Notes under the pieces: model-generated
The model's database searches: none
What the model was told of the DNA's origin: nothing
The model's input: only the letters and a program-made list of their open reading frames with translations
Shown here: positions 1 to 9,301 of the stretch, one piece after another
How the letters are laid out: each line of letters opens with the position of its first letter
Position numbering within the stretch: position 1 is the first letter of the stretch
Made by a program: the position numbers and the translations under genes
NCBI GenBank assembly: GCA_964647585.1
Contig: CAZYGG010000002.1
Coordinates: 118,035 to 182,034 of the forward strand
DNA length: 64,000 nt
Direction of reading: 5' to 3'
DNA from: CAJINA01 sp964647585
Lineage (GTDB): Bacteria; Desulfobacterota; Desulfobacteria; Desulfobacterales; CAJINA01

Positions 1-1
1 C

Positions 2-880
2 GAGGCGGTGAGCCTCTGCCTGCAGGCCATTGCAGGGCCGGGGGAAACCATCGTGGTGGAGTCCCCGACTTACCCGTGGATTCTCCAGGTCATCGAGGAC
101 CAGGGTATGTTTGCCCTGGAACTCTCCACCGATCCCGAAACCGGTGTGGATCTTGAGTCTTTTAAAGCGGCGGTGGATCGCAACCGGGTCAGCGGCTGTA
201 TCCTGATTCCCAACTTTCACAATCCCCTGGGATTTGAGATGCCGGTTGAAAGTAAACGGGAGCTGGTCAAATTTCTGAACACGCGGGAACTTCCCATTAT
301 AGAAGATGATATCCACGGGGATCTTTTTTTCGACCGCCGCCGTCCCGTGGCCATGCAGTCGTTTGATAAGAAGGGTCTGGTGCTCTACTGTTCTTCCTTT
401 TCCAAAACCCTGTCACCGGGGGTGCGCATCGGGTGGGCAATTCCGGGGCGCTTCCGGGAGCAGGTAAAACGGTTGAAGCTCAATACCTCGATCGCCACCG
501 CCTCCATGGGCCAGCACCTGGTGGCCGAATTTTTAAAGAGCGGCAGCTACGACCGGCATCTGCGGAGGCTGCGGACAGCCCTGAAAAACCAGGCCAGCAA
601 CACGGCCATGGCCGTGGCCCGGCACTTTCCGGAAGGTACCCGGATCACCGCGCCCAAAGGCGGCCTGACCCTGTGGCTGGAACTCGATCCGGCGGTGGAC
701 GGCATGCAGGTGTTCCACGAAGCCCGCAAGCGCAAGATCGCGATCCTGCCAGGGATCATGTGCTCTACCACTAAGAAGTATAAGAATTTTATCCGGATCA
801 GCTGCGGTTTTCGCTGGAGCGAAGAGATAGAAAGGGGCATTGCTACCCTGGGGAATATCGTGCAGGGATTGAAGGCGTGA
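2..880 (+). CDS. PLP-dependent aminotransferase (MocR/PdxR-like), 3' part, cut by window edge
   Basis: The frame is already open at the left edge, so the N-terminus lies outside the window. What is visible is the catalytic part of a fold-type I aminotransferase: IPNFHNPLG (Asn that contacts PLP), EDDIHGDL (Asp that holds the pyridine nitrogen) and SSFSKTLSPGVRIGW with the Schiff-base lysine. The FSK-x-LSPGxRIGW pattern and the PGxx...SxxxxNFIRISCG ending are typical of MocR-type regulators, in which a GntR helix-turn-helix precedes this domain, but stand-alone aminotransferases of the 2-aminoadipate type look similar. Which of the two it is depends on upstream sequence that cannot be seen. 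The gene stands alone; a repeat-rich gap follows. Confidence 0.85.
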   Translation, partial: EAVSLCLQAIAGPGETIVVESPTYPWILQVIEDQGMFALELSTDPETGVDLESFKAAVDRNRVSGCILIPNFHNPLGFEMPVESKRELVKFLNTRELPIIEDDIHGDLFFDRRRPVAMQSFDKKGLVLYCSSFSKTLSPGVRIGWAIPGRFREQVKRLKLNTSIATASMGQHLVAEFLKSGSYDRHLRRLRTALKNQASNTAMAVARHFPEGTRITAPKGGLTLWLELDPAVDGMQVFHEARKRKIAILPGIMCSTTKKYKNFIRISCGFRWSEEIERGIATLGNIVQGLKA

Positions 881-952
881 TTTTTTTTCATAGGCGGAGG
901 CGTAAAACCGCTCTCTCCTGCGGGAGGGATTAGAGGGAGGCGGATCAGAACC

Positions 953-1037
953 GTAGGTTGGGTTGAATGTAATGAAACCCAACATCAGCGGTGCTGTTTG
1001 AGCAAGCGTTGGGTCCGCTACGCTTAACCCAACCTAC
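953..1037. repeat. Inverted repeat with 12-bp ends
   Basis: GTAGGTTGGGTT at the left end is matched by AACCCAACCTAC at the right end, with further imperfect pairing inside. It resembles the intergenic 'GTAGGTTGGGTTAAGCG' element common in proteobacterial genomes. It could fold into a long hairpin in a transcript running off the end of the aminotransferase gene. Confidence 0.7.
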
Positions 1038-1080
1038 GACTGGTTGATGACGTGCGGTTAATCTCAACGTCGATATTGTG

Positions 1081-1202
1081 CTCCCCTCCCTTGACGGGAG
1101 GGGTTGGGGGAGGGTGATCTGCCCTCAAAGTACATCTTTTGAGCCACATCAAGGCAGCCCAACAGCACCCCCACCCGGACGCCCCCGTCAAGGGGGAGGA
1201 GA
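1081..1202. repeat. Inverted repeat, C-rich/G-rich ends
   Basis: The left end reads CTCCCCTCCCTTGACGGGAG and the right end CCCCGTCAAGGGGGAGGAG, so the outer arms pair over about 19 bases. A second inner pairing is GGGGGAGGGTG against CACCCCCACCC. This is another widespread type of intergenic palindrome. Together with the preceding repeat it fills most of the roughly 410-base gap between the aminotransferase gene and the end of typA; no coding signal was seen in the gap. Confidence 0.7.
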
Positions 1203-1291
1203 AAAAACCGGCTCCGGCCGGCTGCTCAGGATTGCGGGCATGATGTTTTATTAAAAAAAGAGGTTCGCGGGCGCCATTGAGACGCTGGGGA

Positions 1292-3121
<1,830 letters not shown>

Positions 3122-3316
3122 AGTATCCCTCTGCTTTTTAATTTTAATTGGTGGCAAAATAAGCACTGGGGTTCCAATTGCAACCGGAAAGGCGCCGGCT
3201 TCGATCTCCATAAAGATTTGACGAGATAATATCGCAATGATAACAAATGGCTTCTAACCATACTTGGAGTAGGCAAACTGAAAAGAAGCCCCACATCCGC
3301 AGACCGCCGCAACCTG

Positions 3317-3829
3317 ATGACGGATATCCGCCGAACCATGTCCGGAGAACTGGCGACGGCGCTGCGGGTCTGCGAAAACATGGGGCCGGGAGATGCCGCC
3401 GAGGCGGAGCAATTGATCGCGGCGCTGGGGGCCATCAAACGACAGGTTGAAGATCGGGCCGCATTGCTCGGCTATTCAGAAAGGTGCCGTCAGGCGATTG
3501 CCGTATGCCGGGGTGAATGCTGCCGTTGGCATTTCCCCAAAACAATCAACCGAATTGATTTCTTGATAGCCGTTTTCGGCATGACCGACACCGAAAAAGA
3601 GGCCGTCGTGAAGCAGGTGCAGCCTGTGGAAAGCCCGGCTTACCGTTGTCCCCTGCTGTGCGACGACGGCTGCATATTTTCATTTGCAAACCGGCCGGTT
3701 GTCTGTACAAATGCCTTTCCCTGTATGGCCGGAGCCGACTTCTGGCAATACAAAGAAAGGTTCAGAGAAGACATTGACGCCATCCGTTCGGCGTTGGGCA
3801 GCCTCACTGATAAAGCTGGTGACCGATGA
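3317..3829 (+). CDS. Cys-rich protein, YkgJ-like (putative metal-binding)
   Basis: A 170-residue protein with cysteines clustered as C-RGECC-x-W and, later, CPLLCDDGC and C-x(5)-C. This is reminiscent of YkgJ/'zinc- or iron-chelating' proteins, in which such cysteines hold a metal or Fe-S centre. No signal peptide or membrane segment is seen. There is no convincing ribosome-binding site in front of the ATG, and the frame is open for a short way upstream without a better start. The last codons run into the shortened enolase-superfamily gene, so the natural C-terminus may also have been altered by the event that joined the two. The family match is tentative and the function unknown. Confidence 0.6.
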   Translation: MTDIRRTMSGELATALRVCENMGPGDAAEAEQLIAALGAIKRQVEDRAALLGYSERCRQAIAVCRGECCRWHFPKTINRIDFLIAVFGMTDTEKEAVVKQVQPVESPAYRCPLLCDDGCIFSFANRPVVCTNAFPCMAGADFWQYKERFREDIDAIRSALGSLTDKAGDR

Positions 3830-4934
3830 GGGTATCGAGGGATACGCGGCCGGTTCGGCCATGGGCAAAGAGCGCCAGGGTCTGGGTGATTTGCTGGGCG
3901 GGTACCTGATGGGGGCCGACCCCACGGATATCGATCGGGTACAGGGCCTGCTTAAGCAGGCCGGGTTTTTAGGGTGGCGCAATTTTTGGATAGAGCCCGC
4001 CTGCTGGGACATCCTGGGCAAGAAAAAGGGTAAGCCGGTTTATGAATTGCTGGGCGGCGAAGCGCGCCCGGTACCGGTCTACTGTTCAACCGGTGAAATG
4101 CGCGACCCCGCTCGGCGGGCCGAAGGGCTCCAGGCCATGCAGGCGCGTGGATTCAAAACCGCCAAACTGCGGGTCAAGAGTGTTGCGCTCAAAGATGATA
4201 TTGCCAATATAGAGGAAATTCGTAAAAGAGTGGGCGACGAACTGGTGCTGGGTGTCGATGCCAACCAGGGCTGGCTGGTTTCAATCGTGGACCGGGTGCC
4301 GGCCTGGGACTTGAAAAGGGCCACCGAATTTGCCGCGGCCTGCCACGCCAACGGCCTGGAGTGGCTGGAAGAGCCCTTGGACTCAAGGGATTATGACGGA
4401 AACGCGGCCCTTAAAAAGGTGGCGCAAATCAAAATTTCCGGGGCCGAATTGAACTATGGCTGGGATGAGATCAAGATCATGTTTGAAAAGGACTGTTTTG
4501 ATGTCTACCAGCCGGATGCTACCTTTGCAGGCGGAATCGCCCAGGTAAAAAAGGTGCTCGACCGCTGCCGGGAAACCGGGTGGCTTTTTTCACCCCACAC
4601 CTGGACCAACGGGATCGGGTTTTATGTGAACTGGAACATGGTCCTGGCCGATAAGGAGAACCGCCTGCCGCTGGAGTACCCACTGGAGGAACCGTCCTGG
4701 ATACCGGAGTTCCGGGACGGGATCATCGCGCCGATTCTGCCGGATAATAACGGCATGCTGCCGCCTTTTACCCGGCCGGGGCTGGGCTTTGAGATTGATA
4801 AAAAGCTGCTCAAAAAATACGGGCGGCGATTTTTCAAGATGACTGAAACCCGCTTGAAACTGAAGGTCATCCGGGAAAAAGGGCTGAAAGCGGCCCTGGA
4901 CCTGAAAAAAAGAAAGGATGGTCAGGTCGGCTGA
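3819..4934 (+). CDS. Enolase-superfamily (mandelate racemase-like) enzyme, N-terminal segment missing
   Basis: The barrel domain is intact. It has KLRVK at the second strand (KxK-type base), DANQG, EEP and AEL as the three Mg2+ ligands (Asp-Glu-Glu), QPDATFAGG as the Asp of the His-Asp dyad and SPHTWTNG with the catalytic His. That layout is the mandelate racemase subgroup: acid-sugar dehydratases and racemases that abstract the alpha proton of a carboxylate. Members normally begin with about 50 more residues forming the first half of the capping domain. Here family-like sequence starts abruptly at LIKLVTDEGIEGY. The frame continues upstream to an ATG at 3684, but those codons are the shadow of the Cys-rich gene. 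GTG 3819 is only a nominal start; ATG 3861 is an alternative. It may be a pseudogene. Confidence 0.7.
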   Translation: MTDEGIEGYAAGSAMGKERQGLGDLLGGYLMGADPTDIDRVQGLLKQAGFLGWRNFWIEPACWDILGKKKGKPVYELLGGEARPVPVYCSTGEMRDPARRAEGLQAMQARGFKTAKLRVKSVALKDDIANIEEIRKRVGDELVLGVDANQGWLVSIVDRVPAWDLKRATEFAAACHANGLEWLEEPLDSRDYDGNAALKKVAQIKISGAELNYGWDEIKIMFEKDCFDVYQPDATFAGGIAQVKKVLDRCRETGWLFSPHTWTNGIGFYVNWNMVLADKENRLPLEYPLEEPSWIPEFRDGIIAPILPDNNGMLPPFTRPGLGFEIDKKLLKKYGRRFFKMTETRLKLKVIREKGLKAALDLKKRKDGQVG

Positions 4935-4944
4935 AGAACTCCTT

Positions 4945-5300
4945 TTAGTTCTGATCTAAACCCTCCAACACTGGGAGAGGTTCTACCGACCCGGGGGAGA
5001 AATCGGCGGCTGCAATTCCTACATGAGCATATTGGTCCTGCTTGCCACAATGTAAGGTTGCGTTACTTTTCTTTTCCGAAAAAGAAAAGTAACCAAAAGA
5101 AATAGCCCTGTTACGCGGTCCTGCGGGCTGCCCTGCGCTTCTCGGAAAGGGCGGGCTCAGCGCAACTCGCTCCGCTCAAACAGCACTTCGCCTGCCTCGC
5201 CCTTTCCTGTGATGCTCGGCGCGTCACAAAGGGGAAAAGTCAAAACTAAATGATCGTCAGCCCCCTTTCAGGGGGCATCCTGATGCCTCCCGCTCTGCAG
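4945..5300. repeat. Composite repeat R2, copy 1
   Basis: The core is GTTACTTTTCTTTTCC followed by the matching inverted arm AAGAAAAGTAAC and CAAAAGAAA. Then come CTTCTCGGAAAGGGCG, CTCAGCGCAACTCGCTCCGC, TCAAACAGCACTTCGCC and CCCTTTCCTG-GATGCTCGGCG. The same blocks, in the same order and orientation, recur at 11218-11600. Upstream, TTTTAGTTCTGATCTAAACC plus a short hairpin also has a counterpart there. No coding sequence is supported between the enolase-like gene and glnB (about 600 bases); the repeat takes up more than half of it. Confidence 0.75.
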
Positions 5301-5476
5301 GAGGAGCATCACTCCCACTATTGCCCTTACCACTCATTGATATTACAAAAATGAACGTACAAAACACAATAATTACAAATTTGTATATAATGGCTTTATG
5401 GAGGCCTCATTTGGATGACTTAAATAACACATGTTATATCAAAGTATTATAGAAAATTACACTTATCTACAGATGG

Positions 5477-5492
5477 TGGCATGCTCCTTGCT
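5477..5492 (+). promoter_or_regulatory. Sigma-54 promoter of glnB
   Basis: TGGCATGCTCCTTGCT has GG and GC exactly at the -24/-12 spacing and agrees with the sigma-54 consensus at nearly every position. It lies 52 bases before the glnB start, so the transcript would start about 40 bases upstream of the ATG. This implies NtrC-type, enhancer-dependent control by nitrogen status. I did not identify the enhancer site. Confidence 0.85.
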
Positions 5493-5544
5493 GATTAGCT
5501 GGGCACCCTGGGAAAAACTCAAATTGAAATTCTGGAGGCTGTAA

Positions 5545-5883
5545 ATGAATAAAGTAGAAGCGATTATAAAACCTTTTAAACTGGATGAAGTGAAGATTGC
5601 CCTCAATGAGCTCGGCGTCACCGGCATGACCATTAGTGAAAGCCGGGGATTCGGACGTCAGCGCGGCCACAAGGAGATCTACCGGGGCGCGGAATACCAA
5701 GTCGATTTTATTCCTAAAATCAAGATAGACGTTGTCGTGGAAGAATCCATGACCAATGGCGTTGTCGAAGCCATTAAAGACAAAGCCGGCACCGGAAAAA
5801 TCGGAGACGGTAAAATTTTTGTCATGCCGGTCTCGCAGGCTATAAGGATTCGAACCGGTGAAACCGGGCAGGCGGCCATCTAG
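5545..5883 (+). CDS. glnB: Nitrogen regulatory protein P-II
   Basis: A 112-residue trimeric signal protein that senses 2-oxoglutarate, ATP/ADP and (by covalent modification) glutamine, and controls AmtB, glutamine synthetase and NtrB-type kinases. It opens with MNKVEAIIKPFKLDEVK. The T-loop reads RGAEYQVDF with the uridylylation Tyr at position 51. The B-loop TGKIGDGKIF and the C-loop are intact, and the length is the family norm. The ATG has GGAGG a few bases upstream. A sigma-54 promoter precedes it and a strong terminator follows, so it is a single-gene unit. Whether it is GlnB or GlnK cannot be settled from sequence: it is near amtB but not in the same transcript. Confidence 0.97.
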   Translation: MNKVEAIIKPFKLDEVKIALNELGVTGMTISESRGFGRQRGHKEIYRGAEYQVDFIPKIKIDVVVEESMTNGVVEAIKDKAGTGKIGDGKIFVMPVSQAIRIRTGETGQAAI

Positions 5884-5898
5884 GGGCGTTAAACTTGC

Positions 5899-5945
5899 GG
5901 GTTCCGTTCCAAACACCTTTTGGAACGGAACCCGGTGTTATTATA
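5899..5945 (+). terminator. Terminator after glnB
   Basis: A long stem, GGGTTCCGTTCCAAA against TTTTGGAACGGAACCC, with a four-base loop. It is followed by GGTGTTATTATAA, only moderately T-rich. It lies between convergent glnB and trxA and may serve both. Confidence 0.8.
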
Positions 5946-5970
5946 ACTGTCTGTTTGCGGTTTTTTATAA

Positions 5971-6324
5971 TTAAACGAACGGCGAGGCTCCCCCGCCGGC
6001 GAGTACGTTCTTGATGGACTCTTCGACCTTCTGACGTGCCACCATTCCCGTAATCTGTTCCATTACTTTGCCATCTTTGAAAAAAATCAGGGTCGGTATC
6101 GACTTGATTCCAAATTTTCCAGGGGTAACCGGGTTGTCATCCACGTTGCATTTGGTAAAAAGCATCTGGTCGCCATAGCTGCCGGACAGATCTTCGAGCA
6201 GGGGGCCGATTGCTTTGCAGGGGCCGCACCAGGGCGCCCAGAAATCTACAATCACCGGTTTGCCGGATTCCACCACTTCCTTTTCAAAATTGTCATCCGT
6301 AATTTCCATAAAAGATTCGGCCAT
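5971..6324 (-). CDS. trxA: Thioredoxin
   Basis: A 117-residue single-domain thioredoxin. The redox site is WCGPCK with cysteines at 33 and 36, the buried Asp lies in VDFWAPW, and the cis-proline is in SIPTLIFFKDG. It reduces cytoplasmic protein disulfides using electrons from thioredoxin reductase. It carries a short Gly-rich C-terminal tail (AGGGASPFV) that is not part of the fold. The ATG is preceded by AGGAGA. It is convergent with glnB and divergent from amtB, so it interrupts the nitrogen genes; there is no sign of shared transcription. Confidence 0.96.
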   Translation of the reverse strand: MAESFMEITDDNFEKEVVESGKPVIVDFWAPWCGPCKAIGPLLEDLSGSYGDQMLFTKCNVDDNPVTPGKFGIKSIPTLIFFKDGKVMEQITGMVARQKVEESIKNVLAGGGASPFV

Positions 6325-6400
6325 GTTTTCTCCTGTGTTTTCTCTGGTTAACTCTGGTTATAAATTTCGCATCCATACATCCAAATTACATTAATTCTTT

Positions 6401-6552
6401 TTTGAGATAGCTCAGGGGTCGGGGAGTTTTTATCGTCATGCCGGCGCAGGCCGGCATCCAGGGCCCTCAACTTTTGACGGACTGGATTCCGGCCTTCGCC
6501 GGAATGACGGGTATTTGGGCCGAAAACTCCCCGACTGCTCAGATAGCTTATA
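6401..6552. repeat. MITE-like nested inverted repeat
   Basis: The outer arms are GATAGCTCAGGGGTCGGGG and, inverted, CCCCGACTGCTCAGATAGC, both flanking a run that reads AGTTTT/AAAACT. Nested inside is the common palindrome GTCATGCCGGCGCAGGCC...GGCCTTCGCCGGAATGAC (6435-6509). The outer edge TTTGAGATAGC is also the end sequence of repeat family R1. It lies in the gap between trxA and amtB. From 6553 to 6884 I see no gene, only the upstream part of the amtB control region. Confidence 0.7.
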
Positions 6553-6884
6553 GTACTACTATATCCGCCGCGGAGGAGCGGACCTGGCGATCCGGGATGG
6601 CTACGTTGCGCCATATGTGGTTCCACCCTTTTTAAAGTCGTTGCGGACTTGCCACGCGGGTCCTCCTCGGACTGTCAAAAATAGGTACGCTATCCGAGAT
6701 TGTCAACGGGAACTGATGGCAGAAGGGAGCCCGGGGGCACAACATAAAATAACAAAAATGTTAAGAAAAGCCTGAAAATTACAAAATAGTATAATTGGGC
6801 GTTGGGCTTTTTCTGCCCCTCGTATGGTTCAAATACTCAATTAAAAAAATATGTTGGCATTGATTTTCCGAACGCGAAAAAGTT

Positions 6885-6900
6885 TGGCATAGCCTTTGCT
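6885..6900 (+). promoter_or_regulatory. Sigma-54 promoter of amtB
   Basis: TGGCATAGCCTTTGCT has GG and GC at -24/-12 spacing and is almost the same string as the glnB promoter. It lies 122 bases before the amtB ATG, leaving a leader of about 110 bases. The A+T-rich stretch upstream would be a natural place for an activator or IHF site, which I could not pin down. Confidence 0.85.
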
Positions 6901-7022
6901 CTAACTCAGGGCAATAATTTTTTGTTGCAGTTCCCGCAGGGCGGGCGGCTGCTTACTCCCAGGGTGTTAAAACGATTGGAACCAAAATTTTAATTAATAG
7001 ATTCAAACAGGAGAGAAGACAA

Positions 7023-8441
7023 ATGCGGAAACTTATCTTATCACTACTGATAACACTACTGAGTTGTACATACGCCTGGGCAGGTGACCCTGAGCCCACC
7101 GTCCTTTCAAACAAAGAAGCCATTGACCTTGTACAGAATCACGCCAATTACCTGTGGACCCTGGTAGCCGCCTGCCTGGTATTTTTTATGCAGGCCGGGT
7201 TTGCCCTGGTGGAATCTGGTTTCACCCGGGCGAAAAACGCGGTCAACATCATGATGAAAAACCTGATGGATTTTTCCATCGGCAGCATCGCCTTCTGGGC
7301 CGTCGGTTTCGGCATTATGTTCGGCGCCAGCAAAACCGGCTGGTTCGGGACTTCGGGATTTTTCCTGAGCGACTTTACGCCGGATGGTGATCCCTGGGTA
7401 CTTGCTTTCTGGATGTTCCAGGTTGTGTTCGCGGCCACGGCGGCTACCATTGTTTCCGGTGCCATGGCGGAACGCACCAGGTTTCAGGGCTACATTCTCT
7501 ATAGTATCTTCATCAGCGCGCTTATCTACCCGGTGTTCGGCAGCTGGGCCTGGGGCAGTCTGTTAAACGGCAGCGGCTGGTTGGAGGGATTTGGATTCAT
7601 CGATTTTGCCGGTTCCACCGTGGTTCACTCCGTGGGCGGCTGGGCAGCCCTGGCCGGTGCCATCGTTCTTGGCCCTCGTCTGGGTAAATATATGCCAGAC
7701 GGAAAAATTAAACCGATCCTCGGGCACAACATGCCGCTGGCTGCCCTGGGCGTTTTCATTCTCTGGCTGGGATGGTTCGGTTTCAACCCCGGGTCCACCA
7801 CCACGGCCGATACGAGCATTGCCATGATATTCGTAAACACGAACCTGGCTGCTGCTGCCGGTGCCATTGCCGCCCTGGCGACGTCCTGGATTAAATTCGG
7901 GAAGTCAGAAATCGGCATGAGTTTAAACGGTGCCCTGGCGGGCCTGGTGGGAATTACCGCCGGCTGCGCCAATGTAACGCCTAACAGTTCAATCATCATT
8001 GGTTTGGTGGCGGGCGTCCTGGTGGTCTTTTCGGTACTGTTTTTCGATAAGATCAAAGTAGATGATCCGGTCGGTGCTATTTCCGTACACGGTGTATGCG
8101 GTGCCTGGGGAACCCTGGCTGCCGGTATCTTCAACATCGGCGGGACTTCCGCAAAGATCATCGGCGTCCAGCTGCTCGGCATCAGCGCCTGTTTTCTGTG
8201 GGTCTTTCCGGCGGCTTTCATTCTGTTCAAACTCATTGACAAAACGGTTGGCCTGCGGGTGAGCCCGGAAGAAGAACTCGCTGGTCTGGATATCACCGAA
8301 CACGGTGGCAACGCGTATCCCGACTTTGAGGTTATGACTTATGGAGGAACCGGGATATCAGAAGCCATGGCGGGCATGCAGCCTGTTGGCGCAACAACAA
8401 CCCAAGCTACCTCGTCTGCTCCCCAGACGGAAGGTGCCTAA
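7023..8441 (+). CDS. amtB: Ammonium transporter Amt
   Basis: A 472-residue inner-membrane ammonium channel. An N-terminal signal peptide (about residues 1-20, ending AWA) is followed by eleven hydrophobic helices. The pore histidine pair is seen in HSVGGWAALAGA and VHGVCGAWGTLAAG, with the conserved Asp in helix 4 and GFNPGST in the middle. After the usual cytoplasmic tail (SPEEELAGLDITEHG), which is the P-II docking region, there is an extra Ala/Thr/Gln-rich extension of about 25 residues. GGAGAG lies before the ATG. It has a sigma-54 promoter and its own terminator. Regulation by the P-II protein encoded 1.1 kb upstream is expected from the family. Confidence 0.97.
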   Translation: MRKLILSLLITLLSCTYAWAGDPEPTVLSNKEAIDLVQNHANYLWTLVAACLVFFMQAGFALVESGFTRAKNAVNIMMKNLMDFSIGSIAFWAVGFGIMFGASKTGWFGTSGFFLSDFTPDGDPWVLAFWMFQVVFAATAATIVSGAMAERTRFQGYILYSIFISALIYPVFGSWAWGSLLNGSGWLEGFGFIDFAGSTVVHSVGGWAALAGAIVLGPRLGKYMPDGKIKPILGHNMPLAALGVFILWLGWFGFNPGSTTTADTSIAMIFVNTNLAAAAGAIAALATSWIKFGKSEIGMSLNGALAGLVGITAGCANVTPNSSIIIGLVAGVLVVFSVLFFDKIKVDDPVGAISVHGVCGAWGTLAAGIFNIGGTSAKIIGVQLLGISACFLWVFPAAFILFKLIDKTVGLRVSPEEELAGLDITEHGGNAYPDFEVMTYGGTGISEAMAGMQPVGATTTQATSSAPQTEGA

Positions 8442-8495
8442 ACTGCGCGCGGGGTGAATCCCCGCAGCAGTGTAATCCCCCAAGTAGGCTCCACA

Positions 8496-8538
8496 GACCC
8501 GGGTGTGTCGAACACGCCCGGGTCATTTTTTCCCTTTC
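8496..8538 (+). terminator. Terminator after amtB
   Basis: The stem is GACCCGGGTGTG against CACGCCCGGGTC with a short loop, followed by ATTTTTTCCCTTTC. It is a textbook intrinsic terminator, 55 bases after the amtB stop. Confidence 0.88.
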
Positions 8539-8563
8539 AAGATCGCATCTTGCCCGTTGGCAT

Positions 8564-8758
8564 TATAGCAATTCCCAAAAAAATGTTTCGATTGGTCGAT
8601 CCTGTCATTCTGAGGAGTGTAACCAGTCTTCGCCAAAGGCTACGCCCGGCAGGCGACGAAGAATTCCTTACAATGAAAGATAACCTTGGCATGCGGGGGA
8701 CTCTTCGCTACGCTCAGAGTGACAAAATAACGCAACGTATTTATGAAAATAGGTATAG
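8564..8758. repeat. Repeat R3, copy 1 (TGTCATTCTGAGGAG type)
   Basis: It begins TATAGCAATTCCCAAAAAAA and ends near AATAGGTATA. Inside are TGTCATTCTGAGGAG, GACGAAGAATTCC and GGGACTCTTCGCTACGCTCAG-AGTGAC. A second copy with the same block order lies at 50981-51145, and the two ends of that copy are imperfect inverted repeats, as in a MITE. Copy 1 carries an extra block, GTCTTCGCCAAAGGCTACG. Confidence 0.75.
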
Positions 8759-8785
8759 ATGGTGGCAGCCTCTCTTTCGGCGACT

Positions 8786-9175
8786 TTAAATCAACCCTTT
8801 TTCAATCAGGCTTCTGGCAAGTTCGATATCGGCGGGCAGCAGGTCATACGCCAGCAGGTCGGCCTTTCCAGCCCAGGCGCAGCGGTCGTGGGCCACGGGA
8901 ACGATCTGGCCGGCCAGCCAGGTTGCGTGGTAAGCCTGGATGTGGAAGGCGCGGTCTGCCCGCCGGTGGATACTGGCGGCCACAAAATCTCCGACGTTTA
9001 TTTGTATGCTGAACTCTTCTTCCATTTCCCGGGCCAGGCAGCCCCGGTGGGTTTCACCACCTTCAACCTTACCCCCGGGAAATTCCCACTTTCCGGCCAG
9101 TGGGGGCGGGGCTTTGCGTCGGGCGATCAGGACTTTTTCCTCTTGGATTAGGAATGCAGCGGCAACTTCTATCAT
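8786..9175 (-). CDS. MutT-type Nudix pyrophosphohydrolase
   Basis: A 129-residue Nudix enzyme. The box is GGKVEGGETHRGCLAREMEEEF (residues about 34-55) and fits Gx5Ex7REUxEE. The short N-terminal part (VLIARRKAPPPLAGKWEFPGG) is characteristic of MutT-like proteins that remove 8-oxo-dGTP from the nucleotide pool, though related dNTP and CTP hydrolases share it. The second half carries the W-x-G and PADI elements of the group. It is a single gene, convergent with repeat R3 and divergent from the membrane protein at 9302. Confidence 0.85.
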   Translation of the reverse strand: MIEVAAAFLIQEEKVLIARRKAPPPLAGKWEFPGGKVEGGETHRGCLAREMEEEFSIQINVGDFVAASIHRRADRAFHIQAYHATWLAGQIVPVAHDRCAWAGKADLLAYDLLPADIELARSLIEKGLI

Positions 9176-9235
9176 AGTGCCTGTTTATCTACCCTGCCCG
9201 CATACGGCTGTCAATTGGTATACCTCCCCGGCGGA

Positions 9236-9264
9236 TTGACTTTGAAAGAACGATTTGCGATAGT
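9236..9264 (+). promoter_or_regulatory. Candidate sigma-70 promoter for the 9302 gene
   Basis: TTGACT and GATAGT are separated by 17 bases (5 of 6 and 4 of 6 consensus matches). It lies about 38 bases before the ATG and in the correct orientation. Confidence 0.5.
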
Positions 9265-9301
9265 GCGTTTTCAAAGAAAATAACTACAGGGGAGACGTCA
9301 A

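Noticed and set aside
953..1202. CRISPR-like repeats in the first intergenic gap.
   Set aside because: The repeats are inverted, not direct, with no regular spacers and no cas genes in the window.
3684..3818. N-terminal extension of the enolase-like protein from ATG 3684.
   Set aside because: These codons are another frame of the YkgJ-like gene and have no similarity to a capping domain.
8454..8789. A 111-codon frame after amtB.
   Set aside because: It runs through the amtB terminator and repeat R3 and has no ribosome-binding site.
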